This document shows, in pieces, positions 13,421 through 26,400 of a stretch of 64,000 bases of DNA. The notes beneath the pieces are model-generated. The model was not told the origin of the DNA and searched no databases. It saw only the letters and a list, made by a program, of their open reading frames with translations. Where the stretch lies: positions 1,302,001-1,366,000 of the forward strand of contig NC_052117.1 of the NCBI RefSeq assembly GCF_012273895.1. Direction: 5' to 3'. The DNA is from Zerene cesonia (lineage: Eukaryota > Arthropoda > Insecta > Lepidoptera > Pieridae). The first letter of the stretch is position 1. Every line of letters starts with the position of its first letter. Position numbers and translations under genes: made by a program.

Positions 13421-14357
13421 GGGGTTAAGTAAAATGATACTTAAAATAGACTGCATTTTATTATACAGTATCTACGTATATGTTTATACAAAAACATAAT
13501 ATCTCAATTTAGAATGAAACATTTTATTCCTATCGATCTCTAGGGTTAATGACCCTTGAAAGAGTCATCTCTAATGGCGGAGATTGCTATCTCATACAGG
13601 GTTGCCAATTCTTTTATGAATTCACCGATTTTTTTAATTCAGTACCAGTACTAAACTTTCATTTGTTTTCTCAAATGTATTATGTTCTTAAATAGCCGCA
13701 AGTGTTAACATAAGAATTAAAATGAACTGTATTACATTCCAAACATGTGAGTGACATAAAATATACATTTTTCAGTATGGCTACAGGTCATCATTTGTTA
13801 AAACTAGTTGGCAGCCCTATCTTATATACGTTTCTCATTCAAAAACCATGCCAAATTATTATGTTCTTGGTTATCGACGTACAGGGCTGTCTCTCAATAA
13901 ATAACAACAGCTGTTACTGGCGATACTTCACTGACGTTAGTATAATGCGTAGTTAATACTTTTTAAAATTTTTGTCATTAATTTTAGATGAATCCTTCCG
14001 TCCGTCCTTAATTTCTCATCATACTTCTTTATAAGTTTAAATTTTGACAGTTCTTTAATTTTTTTTTTTGCAAATATTGTTAAAGAAAAGGAGATTGCAC
14101 TAATAAGGTAATTTAAAACATTATTAATGAAATCCTCCAAGACGTAGAAGTAGTAAATATTAATTTAATCTCTTTACTTCAATAATTTTGCAGTTCCTTA
14201 AAATTATATGATTGGATCTTGCAAAAGCTCTTGCATTATTTCATTAAAAAATAATGCATATATTAATATACTCTGTAAGACCTCTTTGTTATACTATGAA
14301 CCTCTTTGTTATAACCTAACGAGTACACCATCATATATTATTACTATTAGTCAATTG

Positions 14358-15203
14358 TCAGGAGATTGAAGACCTGAGAGTTACTTTCCTCATCTTCATA
14401 AGCGAGGAGCGATAGTATGATTCTTTGTTTTTTTTTCGGCGGACAATCGTCAGAAAAATAATCGTAACTACAACTACTTGATAAGAGTTAACAACGCAAA
14501 AACTTAAAACTAATACGTCGCTTTTAATTTCATTGTAATAAAACGATATCAAATCAGTCACCAACACTTGCAAACTGGTTATTGATATTAAAATGAAAGA
14601 TACAGCAGCCGTTTTCACAATATTCCTCAAATTTCTATTTATTTTGAACCGTTGACTTAGTACAGTTCGAAACAGAGCAATGAATATGCATATGTTTATA
14701 AGAAGTATGAAAAATTTCACATGAACGTAAATACTGAAGTATATTTGAAAACACTTCGTGCTTAAATTGTATAAAATTGGCCAGAGAAAAGCGAACGGGA
14801 GCGGTAAAGTCCAAGTCGCTAATGACGTTAAAACTAAATTCTTCTTGGCACTGGAGAATACAATAATAATCTTGTCAAACAAATGCTTAGAGAAAATCAG
14901 CATCAGAATTAAGAGAACGAAATCTGAATGCGTGTAAATCACATAAACAGCACCATGTGATATTAATTGCTTCGGTTTATAATATATGATTAAATATTCG
15001 AATGATGTATTCAACAATCTTGCAATTGACATTTGGTACAGAACAATTTCGTCGAATTTCCTGCACTTCTGTACAAACAGAAAGAAAGCACATTGCACTA
15101 TCCAACACAGCACAGACACAGAAATACCGGATGACCACAGAATATAAAACACATCACTTTTAGATTCTATATTTTCGTCCGTGTAATTATTGCTAATATT
15201 CAT
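14358..15203 (-). CDS. Seven-transmembrane receptor-like protein, class-B-GPCR-like, single exon (281 aa)
   Basis: A single open frame of 281 codons starts at MNISNNYTDE. Two N-glycosylation sequons (N2, N6) lie in a very short N-terminus of about 18 residues. Seven hydrophobic spans follow near residues 19-44, 53-75, 87-110, 122-145, 152-181, 193-223 and 229-254. The tail is basic (RRKKNKESYY). The fourth span has WTLP, with the Trp-x-x-Pro spacing of the class B (secretin-like) GWGxP motif. The sixth is preceded by NRNLRNIVKTAA, like class B intracellular loop 3. The hormone-binding ectodomain of typical class B receptors is absent, and there is no class A DRY motif. It may be a truncated or orphan lepidopteran receptor, a retrocopy, or another polytopic membrane protein. 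The long uninterrupted frame with an ordered hydrophobic pattern argues for a real gene. The family call is an inference. Confidence 0.6.
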   Translation of the reverse strand: MNISNNYTDENIESKSDVFYILWSSGISVSVLCWIVQCAFFLFVQKCRKFDEIVLYQMSIARLLNTSFEYLIIYYKPKQLISHGAVYVIYTHSDFVLLILMLIFSKHLFDKIIIVFSSAKKNLVLTSLATWTLPLPFAFLWPILYNLSTKCFQIYFSIYVHVKFFILLINICIFIALFRTVLSQRFKINRNLRNIVKTAAVSFILISITSLQVLVTDLISFYYNEIKSDVLVLSFCVVNSYQVVVVTIIFLTIVRRKKNKESYYRSSLMKMRKVTLRSSIS

Positions 15204-16157
15204 AATGCTGAAACCGCACAGAACATGAATGGGCTCTGGACGATTAGATAAATAGAGCGGATGATGCTAACTCATATCATTACTGAGTTATATATTATAA
15301 TCGTCGTACATTGAAGCATTACAAAACAAATATCACAGCTTCTATCATATTATCAGCAATGGATGAAGCACGGTATAATTGTTCAATGTTTTATCAAGGG
15401 GTTATGTTTCATTGCTTTTTTCTATACTGGATACACAGCTTACATTAAATACGACTTGTGTGTGGCTGAATCAGGAAGATCACTGATAGTCGGATGAGGT
15501 CTCGAGATATATTTAGTTTTCGCCAAGTACTGACAAATATATTAAAATATCAGTTGAGAGCAAGATATGACTACTGCGAATTGTAAAGAAAAATTTATGA
15601 TGTTTTATACGGGCGTAACCTAAATAATATTGGTGGTAAATAACCTTTCGATACTATCATTAAATCTTAGCTTACCTAATCAAAGATAGAAAATACCTCA
15701 ACAATGAAAATATTTAACAAAATTGAGTTGAAATTTCTATAAAATTTCCATGCAAGTGAACATCTGTGACACCATATTGGGTAAATTTAGGCTACAATGC
15801 ATCTAATCTAGAATCTAGATTGTATGGTATAGGATGGTAAAATGTAAGCAAGACAGTTTTTTGGTTTCAGTATTTTAGTAAACGGAATAACACCGCGATC
15901 ACATATGCCGTCGAAAGGTTTTAAAAACAAAGAATGTGTACCGTAGTTAAGAGAAATTTATACTACAATGAGTTCCTTGAATATATTGTTCTATATAATA
16001 CACATATAACATATTATACATATACATATCATATTGTCAAAGGCCTAGCAGGAGCATCGGCAGTGGATTAAACCAACTCCATTTTACACACACAATCTGT
16101 TAAGACATATGTGGTCTAAAAACAGGATATAATTCAATTTAACGATATTAACTTTAA

Positions 16158-16354
16158 TCCTACTAATATCATAAATGAGAAATTTTGTAGGGATGTGTGT
16201 GCGTTTGTTACTCTTTCACGCAAAATCTACTGAACCGATTGCAATGAAATTTGATACGTAGACAGCTGAACAAGTGGAATAACATATAGGCAACTTTTTA
16301 ATACGATATTCGGACCTCGATACAAAAACGGGTGAAACCGCGGCGCGCAGCTGG
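16158..16354 (+). mobile_element. Non-autonomous Helitron, subfamily A (Lep1-like)
   Basis: It begins TCCTACTAATATCATAAATG and ends with GGTGAAACCGCGGCGCGCAG then CTGG. The internal phrase 'aaccgattgcaatgaaattt' is shared with all subfamily A copies. It fits the Helitron plan (A|TC ... hairpin, CTRR|T). Confidence 0.65.
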
Positions 16355-17227
16355 TTTGTTTATAATTGCAAACCTATTAATTTTTTCACGCGTTTCAGAA
16401 AAGGTATTGAAAAATTGCAACCAACCTTGTGTTGCACTATGAATTATTTATCCATTCGTGCAGAAAGTTACCACAACTGAAAATTATACGCATCAAGAGC
16501 CGTGAAATCATAAGCGCCCGTTCGCATATTCATCATCTTTCTAGGAAAATTATGTTCAAAGGCGTGGAGATAAGCGTGTTTTTAACAATTATAGGATAAA
16601 AAAGGTGCCTACATCGTCGAATTACTGTAAGCAATTTAAAAATACAATGAACAAATAATACCCGCTAATTTGTCTTATACGAGAGGGGTGAACGTATATC
16701 CCGGAAATATTGCTTCATGATTTAATAATTACTTATATAGTACAGACCTGACGTGTTATTAGGCAGCAAGAAATAATGATTGACTACACTAATTAATCAC
16801 GGATACATATCACGAAGGTGTGTTTCTTCACTTTCGTGCTACAGTTATATATATCGACATTTTGTGAATTGTTTTTTCGTATTTATGTACAATGTCTGTA
16901 TTTTATTTCTTCATGTGGGTTTTTTTATATTCTTATGCCTACAGTTTAATTACTTTTTCACTTCTTATATTTTTATTTCTACCAGGTTGGCTTTGCAGAG
17001 TTCGTTGTTTAGCAATAAGACTGCCTTTTGTAGGAAATATTAGTGACTGCTATTTTTTATTTTTATTATTTACTTACTTTCTATTTACTTTTATACACTT
17101 TATTATTTACTATTCACTTTTTACTATCGTACAATAAATCATTAATAAAGAAATGTATCAATTACAATTTTACCGTAAATTAGTTAGTAGTTAAGTATTT
17201 TTCTTCTCATATGCCTTACACTTGCCC

Positions 17228-17325
17228 TTTTAAATCTGGCAACACTTTTGCATAGGCCCTACCCCTGCAAATTTTCATGGACGGTGTAGATCTCTTACCA
17301 TCATTCGAGCTACCAGCTATAGCAT
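17228..17325 (+). mobile_element. LINE 3'-end fragment
   Basis: A decayed copy of the block seen at 8515 and 8912: AATTTTCATGGACGGTGTAG, then TCTTACCATC. Confidence 0.4.
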
Positions 17326-17438
17326 AGTATAGCCAGCTCTAGCATAATTTAGCAAGTTTTTTTACCGCCAAAATTTTAACATTATCTGCAACTATATTCA
17401 GTCATCATTACCAGCGTGGTGTGCATTTTGATTTAGTG

Positions 17439-17444
17439 TCAGTC
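17439..17444 (+). promoter_or_regulatory. Possible arthropod initiator of AOX-A
   Basis: TCAGTC matches the arthropod initiator consensus (TCAKTY) 22 bases before the AOX-A start codon. A second TCAGTC lies about 40 bases further upstream. No TATA box is obvious. This is a weak motif match only. Confidence 0.25.
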
Positions 17445-17465
17445 ATTTCGCCTGTTGATTGGACG

Positions 17466-20400
17466 ATGGATCGAATCACTTTCAGTGTGAATGGGGAGCC
17501 TTATTCAGGTATGTAAAAGCTTATCTTTTTAATAAAAAAAGTTTTAAATGACATAAAAATAGGGTGATTGATGTTCTTATTTTGATATACGAAATATGCT
17601 ATTAGATAATAAAAAAAAAAAATAAAAGTTGTTGTACAAACCAATAAATTCATAAAAAAGAATATCTTATTTGAATATTAATTCTAAAAGTTATGACGTT
17701 TATACCAACATAACAATTTATAATAAAACATTTTTAAGTATAGGTATCACTATGCAAATAAAAATTATAGATTCTAGTAGCGGTTTGCCCCGGTTTCGTC
17801 CGTTGTATATTATATAATCTATGCCCTCTAGCAAGCAGCAACCGATGCAAGATAACCGCCTCCTTGGTACAGTGGTTAACGTGTGAGCTTAGAACCGAGG
17901 GGTCCTGGGTTCGATTCCCGGTGGGGACGTAAAAAAAAAATGTCTCGGTCTTGCAGGACACAGAAGGCTGATCACCGACTTGTCCATAAAGAAAATTGAT
18001 CAATGAAACAGACGTATATCATCTGCCCCATACCCCAGCAGGGGACACGGTACTTCACTTTTTCTTACAAGCAACGATCATGTATATACAACGGTGAAAG
18101 AACTTCTGAAACCGGGCCAGTAGTTTCTGAGATTAGAACATTTAAACAAACTCTTCAGCTTTTATTAAATCATACTAGACGTTCTTCCCGGCTCCTCCCG
18201 TATATCAAGATTCCTACTTTATCGCAAGGGAGCATTTAATCGGGATTATCTACACCTATCACCCAAGTCAGCTCATACGCTGTCTGTATACCAAATTTCA
18301 TCAAAATATGTTCAGTAACATCAGCGTGATTGACGGACAAACTTCCAAGCAAAAAAACTTTCATATTTATAGTATAAGTGTGATTTATTTCTTCCTTTAA
18401 ATTGTGTCCATACCCAATTAACAAGTTATCGTATAATCGAATTCCACAGTTAGGTCGCTTAAGACTAAAACCCTAAAAGAGATCTCTCATATTAATTCGT
18501 TAAAACTTCTCAGCCGGTTCCGAGGTAGACTCCGATGAAACCCTCAACGACTTTCTTCGAATCCGCTTAAACCTCCGCGGCACAAAATACATGTGCAAGG
18601 AGGGCGGATGCGGAGTATGCATCGTAGCTGTGACGATTCCTGATGCAGATGGCCGGAGGACCACCTATTCTATTGATTCTGTAAGTTTCAGTTGGTTTGT
18701 ACGACGTTCTACGTTTTACTGGTGCTGTGGTATTGGAGCACAGCGTTTATTTGTTTTGGGTTGTAAATTGATGTTTTACTGGATATGAGTTATAGCATTT
18801 TCTTGTGTTTGATTTTACGCGAGTCTCCCCCTGACCACGCTCGCTGTAAAGTGTTCGAAACGTCGGGTTAATAAAGTAATGAATAAGTCGCGTCAAAAAT
18901 CTGTTAAAAAGTTTTTAATTTCTAAATGGATATGAGTTGTTTTTTTATCTTACCATTGTGGTTAATAATAATTGTTAGCTAATAAGTAAACGGCTTTTTT
19001 GATAAATATGAACAATATTAAAATCTACGTCTTTCGCCGTATTGGGATGACGACATACCAATTAGCCACCCATAATCTTGCCTTGAATAGAATTTCTTAT
19101 ATTCTTTCGGTTTTATGTGGCTACAGAACATCTCATTTGATATAATGAATATTAAAACTTACATTAAGATAGAAAGAAAGAAAGAAAGAACGTTTCTTTG
19201 GCTCCACAATATTACACAAACAATAAAACAATACAATTAAAAACTTTTAAACATTTAAAAACCTAAACATAATGCCTTTAACTTATGTATTCTTATAAAA
19301 AATATTATAACACCAATAATAATTTACTTTCAAAAAATCAAAATTAAATGAAATATTTCTAAAGACTGTAGTGTACATATTTCAGTGCTTAACAACGATA
19401 TTATCGTGTCAAGACTGGGAGATCATCACAGTGGAGGGGATAGGAAACCGGCAAAGGTACCACCCCATACAGCGGACCCTTGCGAAGTATAATGGCTCCC
19501 AATGTGGATATTGCACCCCTGGATGGATCATGAGTATGTACAGGTAAGGATTATGATGACCATAAATTCGATAACTGTTAATCGTTAGGTTTAAAGCTGT
19601 ATTTGACATAACACGACTATCCATTTGGGAATGAATACCTCTATAGTAGACTGTCTTTCTATATATGACCAGAGTTGCTGTGAAAATTTTACAAGTTAGA
19701 AATATAACAAATATTGTCTTAAAATGCACAAGGTGTACAACGTATGTAATTAGAACCAATTGATAATATCAGCACATTTTATTCTTTGTTGCTCTTAACA
19801 AAAACTACAAAAACTTAGTAAAATTACAATATAAACAAGTGGCGGTCTTATCGATAGTACCTGGATGACCGAGCCTTGCTCGGTATTTTCTTTTTTTTTT
19901 GTTTTTTTTATAAATTGTGTTTTTTGGAAATAATATTTAAGTACGAATTACATACTAATAANNNNNNNNNNNNNNNNNNNNNNNNNNNNNNNNNNNNNNN
20001 NNNNNNNNNNNNNNNNNNNNNNNNNNNNNNNNNNNNNNNNNNNNNNNNNNNNNNNNNNNNNNNNNNNNNNNNNNNNNNNNNNNNNNNNNNNNNNNNNNNN
20101 NNNNNNNNNNNNNNNNNNNNNNNNNNNNNNNNNNNNNNNNNNNNNNNNNNNNNNNNNNNNNNNNNNNNNNNNNNNNNNNNNNNNNNNNNNNNNNNNNNNN
20201 NNNNNNNNNNNNNNNNNNNNNNNNNNNNNNNNNNNNNNNNNNNNNNNNNNNNNNNNNNNNNNNNNNNNNNNNNNNNNNNNNNNNNNNNNNNNNNNNNNNN
20301 NNNNNNNNNNNNNNNNNNNNNNNNNNNNNNNNNNNNNNNNNNNNNNNNNNNNNNNNNNNNNNNNNNNNNNNNNNNNNNNNNNNNNNNNNNNNNNNNNNNN

Positions 20401-23400
20401 NNNNNNNNNNNNNNNNNNNNNNNNNNNNNNNNNNNNNNNNNNNNNNNNNNNNNNNNNNNNNNNNNNNNNNNNNNNNNNNNNNNNNNNNNNNNNNNNNNNN
20501 NNNNNNNNNNNNNNNNNNNNNNNNNNNNNNNNNNNNNNNNNNNNNNNNNNNNNNNNNNNNNNNNNNNNNNNNNNNNNNNNNNNNNNNNNNNNNNNNNNNN
20601 NNNNNNNNNNNNNNNNNNNNNNNNNNNNNNNNNNNNNNNNNNNNNNNNNNNNNNNNNNNNNNNNNNNNNNNNNNNNNNNNNNNNNNNNNNNNNNNNNNNN
20701 NNNNNNNNNNNNNNNNNNNNNNNNNNNNNNNNNNNNNNNNNNNNNNNNNNNNNNNNNNNNNNNNNNNNNNNNNNNNNNNNNNNNNNNNNNNNNNNNNNNN
20801 NNNNNNNNNNNNNNNNNNNNNNNNNNNNNNNNNNNNNNNNNNNNNNNNNNNNNNNNNNNNNNNNNNNNNNNNNNNNNNNNNNNNNNNNNNNNNNNNNNNN
20901 NNNNNNNNNNNNNNNNNNNNNNNNNNNNNNNNNNNNNNNNNNNNNNNNNNNNNNNNNNNNNAAACCCCCTATATACTAAATTTCATGAAAATCGTTGGAG
21001 CCGATTCCGAGATTCCAATTATATATATATATATATGTATATATACAAGAATTGCTCGTTTAAAGGTATAAGATATAGCGATTTCTTCCACATATTCATA
21101 AGTACAAGTATTGTTTCTTTTAACTTTATAAATAGCGGACAGTTTGTAAAAATAACCGCCATGTGATTAAAGATAGTTGGTTAGTGAAAAATGCGACGTA
21201 CATCCCATACCGTTCATTTTGTTTCCGCAGTTTACTTGAAAACAGAGATTACGATGTCACTGAATATGAAATAGAAAATTCCTTCGGCGGTAACCAATGC
21301 CGCTGTACAGGCTATAGATCGATCTTAGACGCCTTTAAAACCTTCGCAAAGGACACTCCAAAACCCAGCCTCGATGATATCGAAGATTTAAAACTATGTA
21401 AAAATAAACGAAATTGTAACAAAAGTTGTGAAGAAGATTGGTGTGTGGTTCCCAGGCGTGGTAAGGTCAAGAAGATATATTTGAGGGATCATAAAACTTG
21501 GTATAGAGTGAATGAAATCAACGATATTTTCCAAGTGTGGCGGAATGAAGGGACAGATTCTTATATGTTAGTGGATGGGAATACAGGGCGAGGTGGGTAT
21601 ATAAGTCCAAAGGAAAAGAAAACATTGAAGTATTTCTTTTAGCTGTTTTATCAATTCATCTTATAGATTACGTTTTATATATTATGCGTATATAGAGTGA
21701 TGTATAAATATGTTTTTTTAATTTAAGTCTATAATTATTGCTGTTGTTCGTCTAATGCCGAAATTGTATTTTTTAAAGGTGCGATACACATATTTGAATT
21801 CCCTCGAGTTCTAATAGATATAAGTGCAGTCTATGAACTCAAGATCCATTACCTGGACCAAAACCTAATAATTGGCGCTGGAACTACGTTAACAAATACG
21901 ATGAAGATATTTAAAAACATGGCTGAGATTTATGAAGAGTTCTCTTATTTGCAAAAGTTGTACGATCATTTGGACTTGGTGGCTCACATACCTGTTAGAA
22001 ATGTATGTACATAATTTTATTTTTTGTTATGTCACAGTCGGCAATGGAGATGGTGCGTGCATTTGGGAGGCGTAAGGTCGATTGCAGACATTACACCTCT
22101 ACAAATAAAAAGTATGAAGAAATGATTAAGAGGAGGAATAAAGGAAAGGGCTGGGAAGGGATAACTCTATATCCATTGTATTTGATACTATTTTTAAACC
22201 GTTACTTTTTTGTACATATCTGTTATGGGTATGGTTAAATTTTTCATTGTTCGTAATTTTCACGACCTATTTGTAATGAAGGCGATTGTTCCAGTAATTT
22301 TTTTATAATGTCATTTGAAAACTTTATTTACAGCGCATCATCGTATATATGAACTTTGAACGCTAAATCCGTATTTTCATTTTCATTGCAGGTCGGTTCA
22401 ATAGCCGGGAATTTAATGCTGAAACAAAGAGATATGAGATTTCAATCCGATTTATTTTTGTTGTTGGAAGCGATTGGCGCATTTTTGACTATTGGTATTT
22501 TTATTTCAATTGTCACTTTATTTTAAAGACGGCAGTTGTAGTAGATCGATCTTCACCTATGTGATAATCAGATAAGAGCTATTTTTGACTGGGCGAGTTT
22601 TTATTAAACAAATATATTTCACAAGAAGTAGGTCTCATCTGGCAATCGGATGGGTGAAGTTTTATTTCTCATGATGTTTTATAACCTGACTATTTAATTA
22701 TTGATTATTCAAATTAATTTAAAATATTTTAATTACTATTTATTTAATACTATTTAGTTAAGTAATACCAGACACCTGCTTTGTTTATTAGTATAGACTA
22801 GAATTACACCCGCAGTTTCTCCCACGTAGTCAAAGAAAAATCTATTTATTTCTTTGACTACGTGGGTCCAGGGGTTTTCCCGCACTGTTTTCGTTTCTGT
22901 GGAATTTCCGAAATAAGTACTTTTCTTTCCCCTTGCTGGAATCTAAAATTAACTTTGCAATAAATTTTAACCAAATCGGTTCTGTGGTTTAAGCTTGAAG
23001 CAGAGACGACAGAAACGTGAACAGAGAAGACAGACAGACAAACAGTTTATATGAGTTTTATATGAGGTTTACGCATTGTACAATATTACGATAACAATTT
23101 GCAATGTGTTGTTAATATAAATCTGTTTCAATAGATAATAAATAATATGTGAGTCTATGTTAAAGCTTTAAGCCAGATCGAAATCTAGCAAAATAGATAA
23201 AATTTATAGCCACAATAAAGGAAATATTGATGCTTCAAACATTATGTTTGTTCTAGTAAGCGCCGAGAGCACGGTAGACGTAACACCACAAGAGTTTTTG
23301 TCGATTGATATGAGAGGGAAGATCATCACTGCGATCAAAATACCTCCGCTGTCTAATAATTATAAATTTGCCTCTTTCAAAGTTTGTTTATCGTACATTG

Positions 23401-26400
23401 TTATTTTTTATACTTCAACTAGTTGCTCCGGCTCCGCCCGGGTAGTCATTTATCGTAATTGAAAGAATATAAACTATCTTTTAACTTGGATCAAACTGCA
23501 CATAGCGTGTAATTTTGATCAAGATCGGTTGAATGGTTGAGGAGTCCATCGCGGACAAACAGTATGACACGCAATTTATAAATAGATCAATTGCCCGTAC
23601 ACCTGTCCAAGAAATATGGAATATCAGGACTATGCCAATATGTAATGTGATAATATAATTTTTATTTTATCTATTAGCTGTCCCTTTTTCAATTCTATCA
23701 AATTAGTGTCACATAATTCTATCATAGTTTATAAGACAAGTTTTCAGGTAATGCCCAGATCACAGAACGCTGTAGCTCAGGTTCACGGAGCTTTCCTTTA
23801 TGAATTAGATCCAAATGACCACGAAACAGTAAAATCAGCGAGAATATTATATGGTGGTCTTTCAAAGACCTTCACTCACGCGTACAGAACAGAATTGTTT
23901 TTGAAGGATAAGAAGTTGTTCGAGAATGATGTGTTACAAGGAGCACTTAAAGTTCTCCATGACGAAATTATTGTAGAGGAATTCCCAGGAATGCTGTCAC
24001 CGGAATTTCGGAAGAAAGCTGCTCTGGGTTTATTTTATAAGGTATGAAGTACATACGGCTAATATAAATTGTCTATCATACATAAGTAAGTAGTGTACTT
24101 GGACTAGTATACACTACGAAACGATGACCTTAATTACGCTATAGTAATACATTTGTTCACATAATTGTGAATTGAGTTCGACATGAAAAAGCTGTCACGA
24201 TTTTAACGAAATCAATTATGTTAATGTATTTAATGATCAATCAATTTATTTTAACATAAATTTTACAGGGCTTGCTCAACATAATACCGGCGGAGCTATT
24301 AAACGTACGATACGCATCAGGTGCAGTTGATCTGCGGAAATACAGACCACTCTCAAAAGGTACAGAGGTTTACGATACAAACCCAGTATTATGGCCTTTA
24401 AATGAGCCTATGCCGAAAGTGGAAGCACTGATACAGTGTGCAGGGGAAGCTCTGTATGTAAACGATCTACCTACCCAGAGAAAAGAAGTATATTGTGCGT
24501 TTGTCACTGCGAAGATTGCTACTGGTGAAATCGGGCACATTGATCCATCAGATGCTCTGGTGAGTTATATAAATAATTATTATTTGGTATAGGAGTATGT
24601 TGTGGAGACTATAAACACGGGGGTATACTCAAACTCAAACTCAAATATTTATTCACTCAATTAGACTTCCTATAGAAGAATTATATAATATTCCACTTTT
24701 GACTCGTCATATTACACAGTTATAACATTTACCACCGGTTCAGAAGGCAGTTTCTACAGAGAAGCGCCGACAAGAAACTCTGTAGTTGCTCTTTTAAAAT
24801 AAAATAGTAATATATATTCAAGAACTATTGTAAAACATTATTATCACGTAAAACTTGGTATTAAATTTTCTACACACAGTCCATTCCAGGTGTACTGGCC
24901 TTTTACTCAGCCAAAGACATTCCCGGAAAGAATATCCTCATAAGTGGCAGGGTACCACTTTACGATCCTCAAATATTATTAGCAGAAGATAGGATTACCT
25001 ACTTCGATCAACCGATTGGGATAATAGCAGCTGAAACTGAAGTGTTAGCAAACAGAGCAGCGGATTTAGTTCGTGTAACTTATAAGAAGGATAACAAGAA
25101 ACCGTTACTAGATATACGTGACGTAAAGATGTTTGATCCAAGTCGAATAACCTTGTATAAAGCTACCCCAGCTGAGAAAGAACCAGGAGTAGATGTGCAT
25201 AGTGTAATAAGGGAATCAGAGAACATATTTTGGCAGTATCACTATACAATGGAAACTCAGAGTTGCGTTACTCGTCCCAGTGAGGAGGGTATTGATGCGT
25301 ACTCGGCATCTCAATACCCTGACATGATGCATCTGGCTATTTCAGAGTTATTGAATATAGAGCAAAGCAGGTATGTAAATAATAATAATAATAATAATAA
25401 ATTTATTTCTTATCAAATTACAAGATTTTTCTTAATTATAGACATTTACAATAAATGTGATAAGTGGCACCCGTTCTAGGCTGAGTTCAAAGAACTCGCC
25501 TGTGTGGACAGGCACCAGCTTCTATCCTTACTACAGTTACATTAGTATGCCTTTAATTAAAATACATCATAATATTTATAATTTTCTAGATATGATATAG
25601 ACAAGAAATAATAAAATAGATATTAATGAAATAAAACAGATAAAATAAAAACCTGAGTGTGTGTGAATGATTGTGTGGATGGGTGTGTGTATATGTGTAT
25701 GTGTGGATGCTAGTGAGTGTGTGTGTTGATTGGTGTGCATCAGGAAGTGTTAGTAGTAAAATTATGAATAGTAAGATTATGTTTATAGTTTAATTTTCAA
25801 CAAGTTTTCAGTGGTATCATATGAAAATTCTTGCAGCCATTTACTGACGGTTGTTTTACATTTAGTTTTATTCATATTATATATATTGAGTATTTTATTA
25901 ACATTGTTATAGACAAATCCCCCCAAAATAGCGTAGAATTTCATAGGAAAATAATGACGGGAGCGGTTCACTTCACATACCATGAATGATCTTCTTTTGT
26001 TAAAGTTATTATTGTCGAAATTAAGTTCCTGATGTTTTTTCAAGATTATTTGCAGCACATATAGTTGCCTTACAGTAAGTACCTGGCAATGTTTATAAAG
26101 TTCGGCAGTGGGAAAATCGATTTGTCTGAAGGTCATTACTTTCAAGACTGATCTTTGGGCCCTCTCAACGTTGAGAATAGTGCTTTTAGCCTGTCCACCC
26201 CATGCAGTTATAATGTAAATAAAGTATAACATGATTTAGTTATATCGATATCAAAATTCATGTCAAATAAATATGGTAAAGTCCTGTCGCAAGCGAAATG
26301 GTTTTCTTACATACATATTTTTTTGTAGAATAAACTTGGTTATACCACGGTGTGGCGGAGCTTATGGTGCTAAGATAACCAGAAGTAGTTACACGGCTAC

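Larger units (their letters stand above)
9967..14357. other. Intergenic region between the 4-TM gene and the 7-TM ORF
   Basis: No coding exon is supported here. The region is AT-rich, with a SINE family 2 fragment at 11142-11285, an old repeat at 11640-11870, and a hairpin at 13388-13420. The open frames at 11582-11815, 13747-13956 and 13937-14140 are low-complexity chance frames. Confidence 0.55.
15204..17438. other. Intergenic region upstream of AOX-A
   Basis: No coding exon is supported. It holds a Helitron at 16158-16354 and a LINE 3'-end fragment at 17228-17325. The overlapping open frames at 16780-17137 are translations of T-rich low-complexity DNA. Confidence 0.55.

Noticed and set aside
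16780..17137. Overlapping hydrophobic open frames before AOX-A
   Set aside because: The apparent membrane segments come from T-rich DNA. There is no conserved pattern and no relation to the neighbouring 7-TM ORF.
17850..17930. Possible tRNA gene (A-box and B-box present)
   Set aside because: No complete cloverleaf with a paired acceptor stem. The sequence continues into a SINE body and recurs at 45660.
25379..25400. (AAT)n read as an independent microsatellite
   Set aside because: It sits at the 3' end of the antisense retrotransposon fragment and is best explained as its tail.
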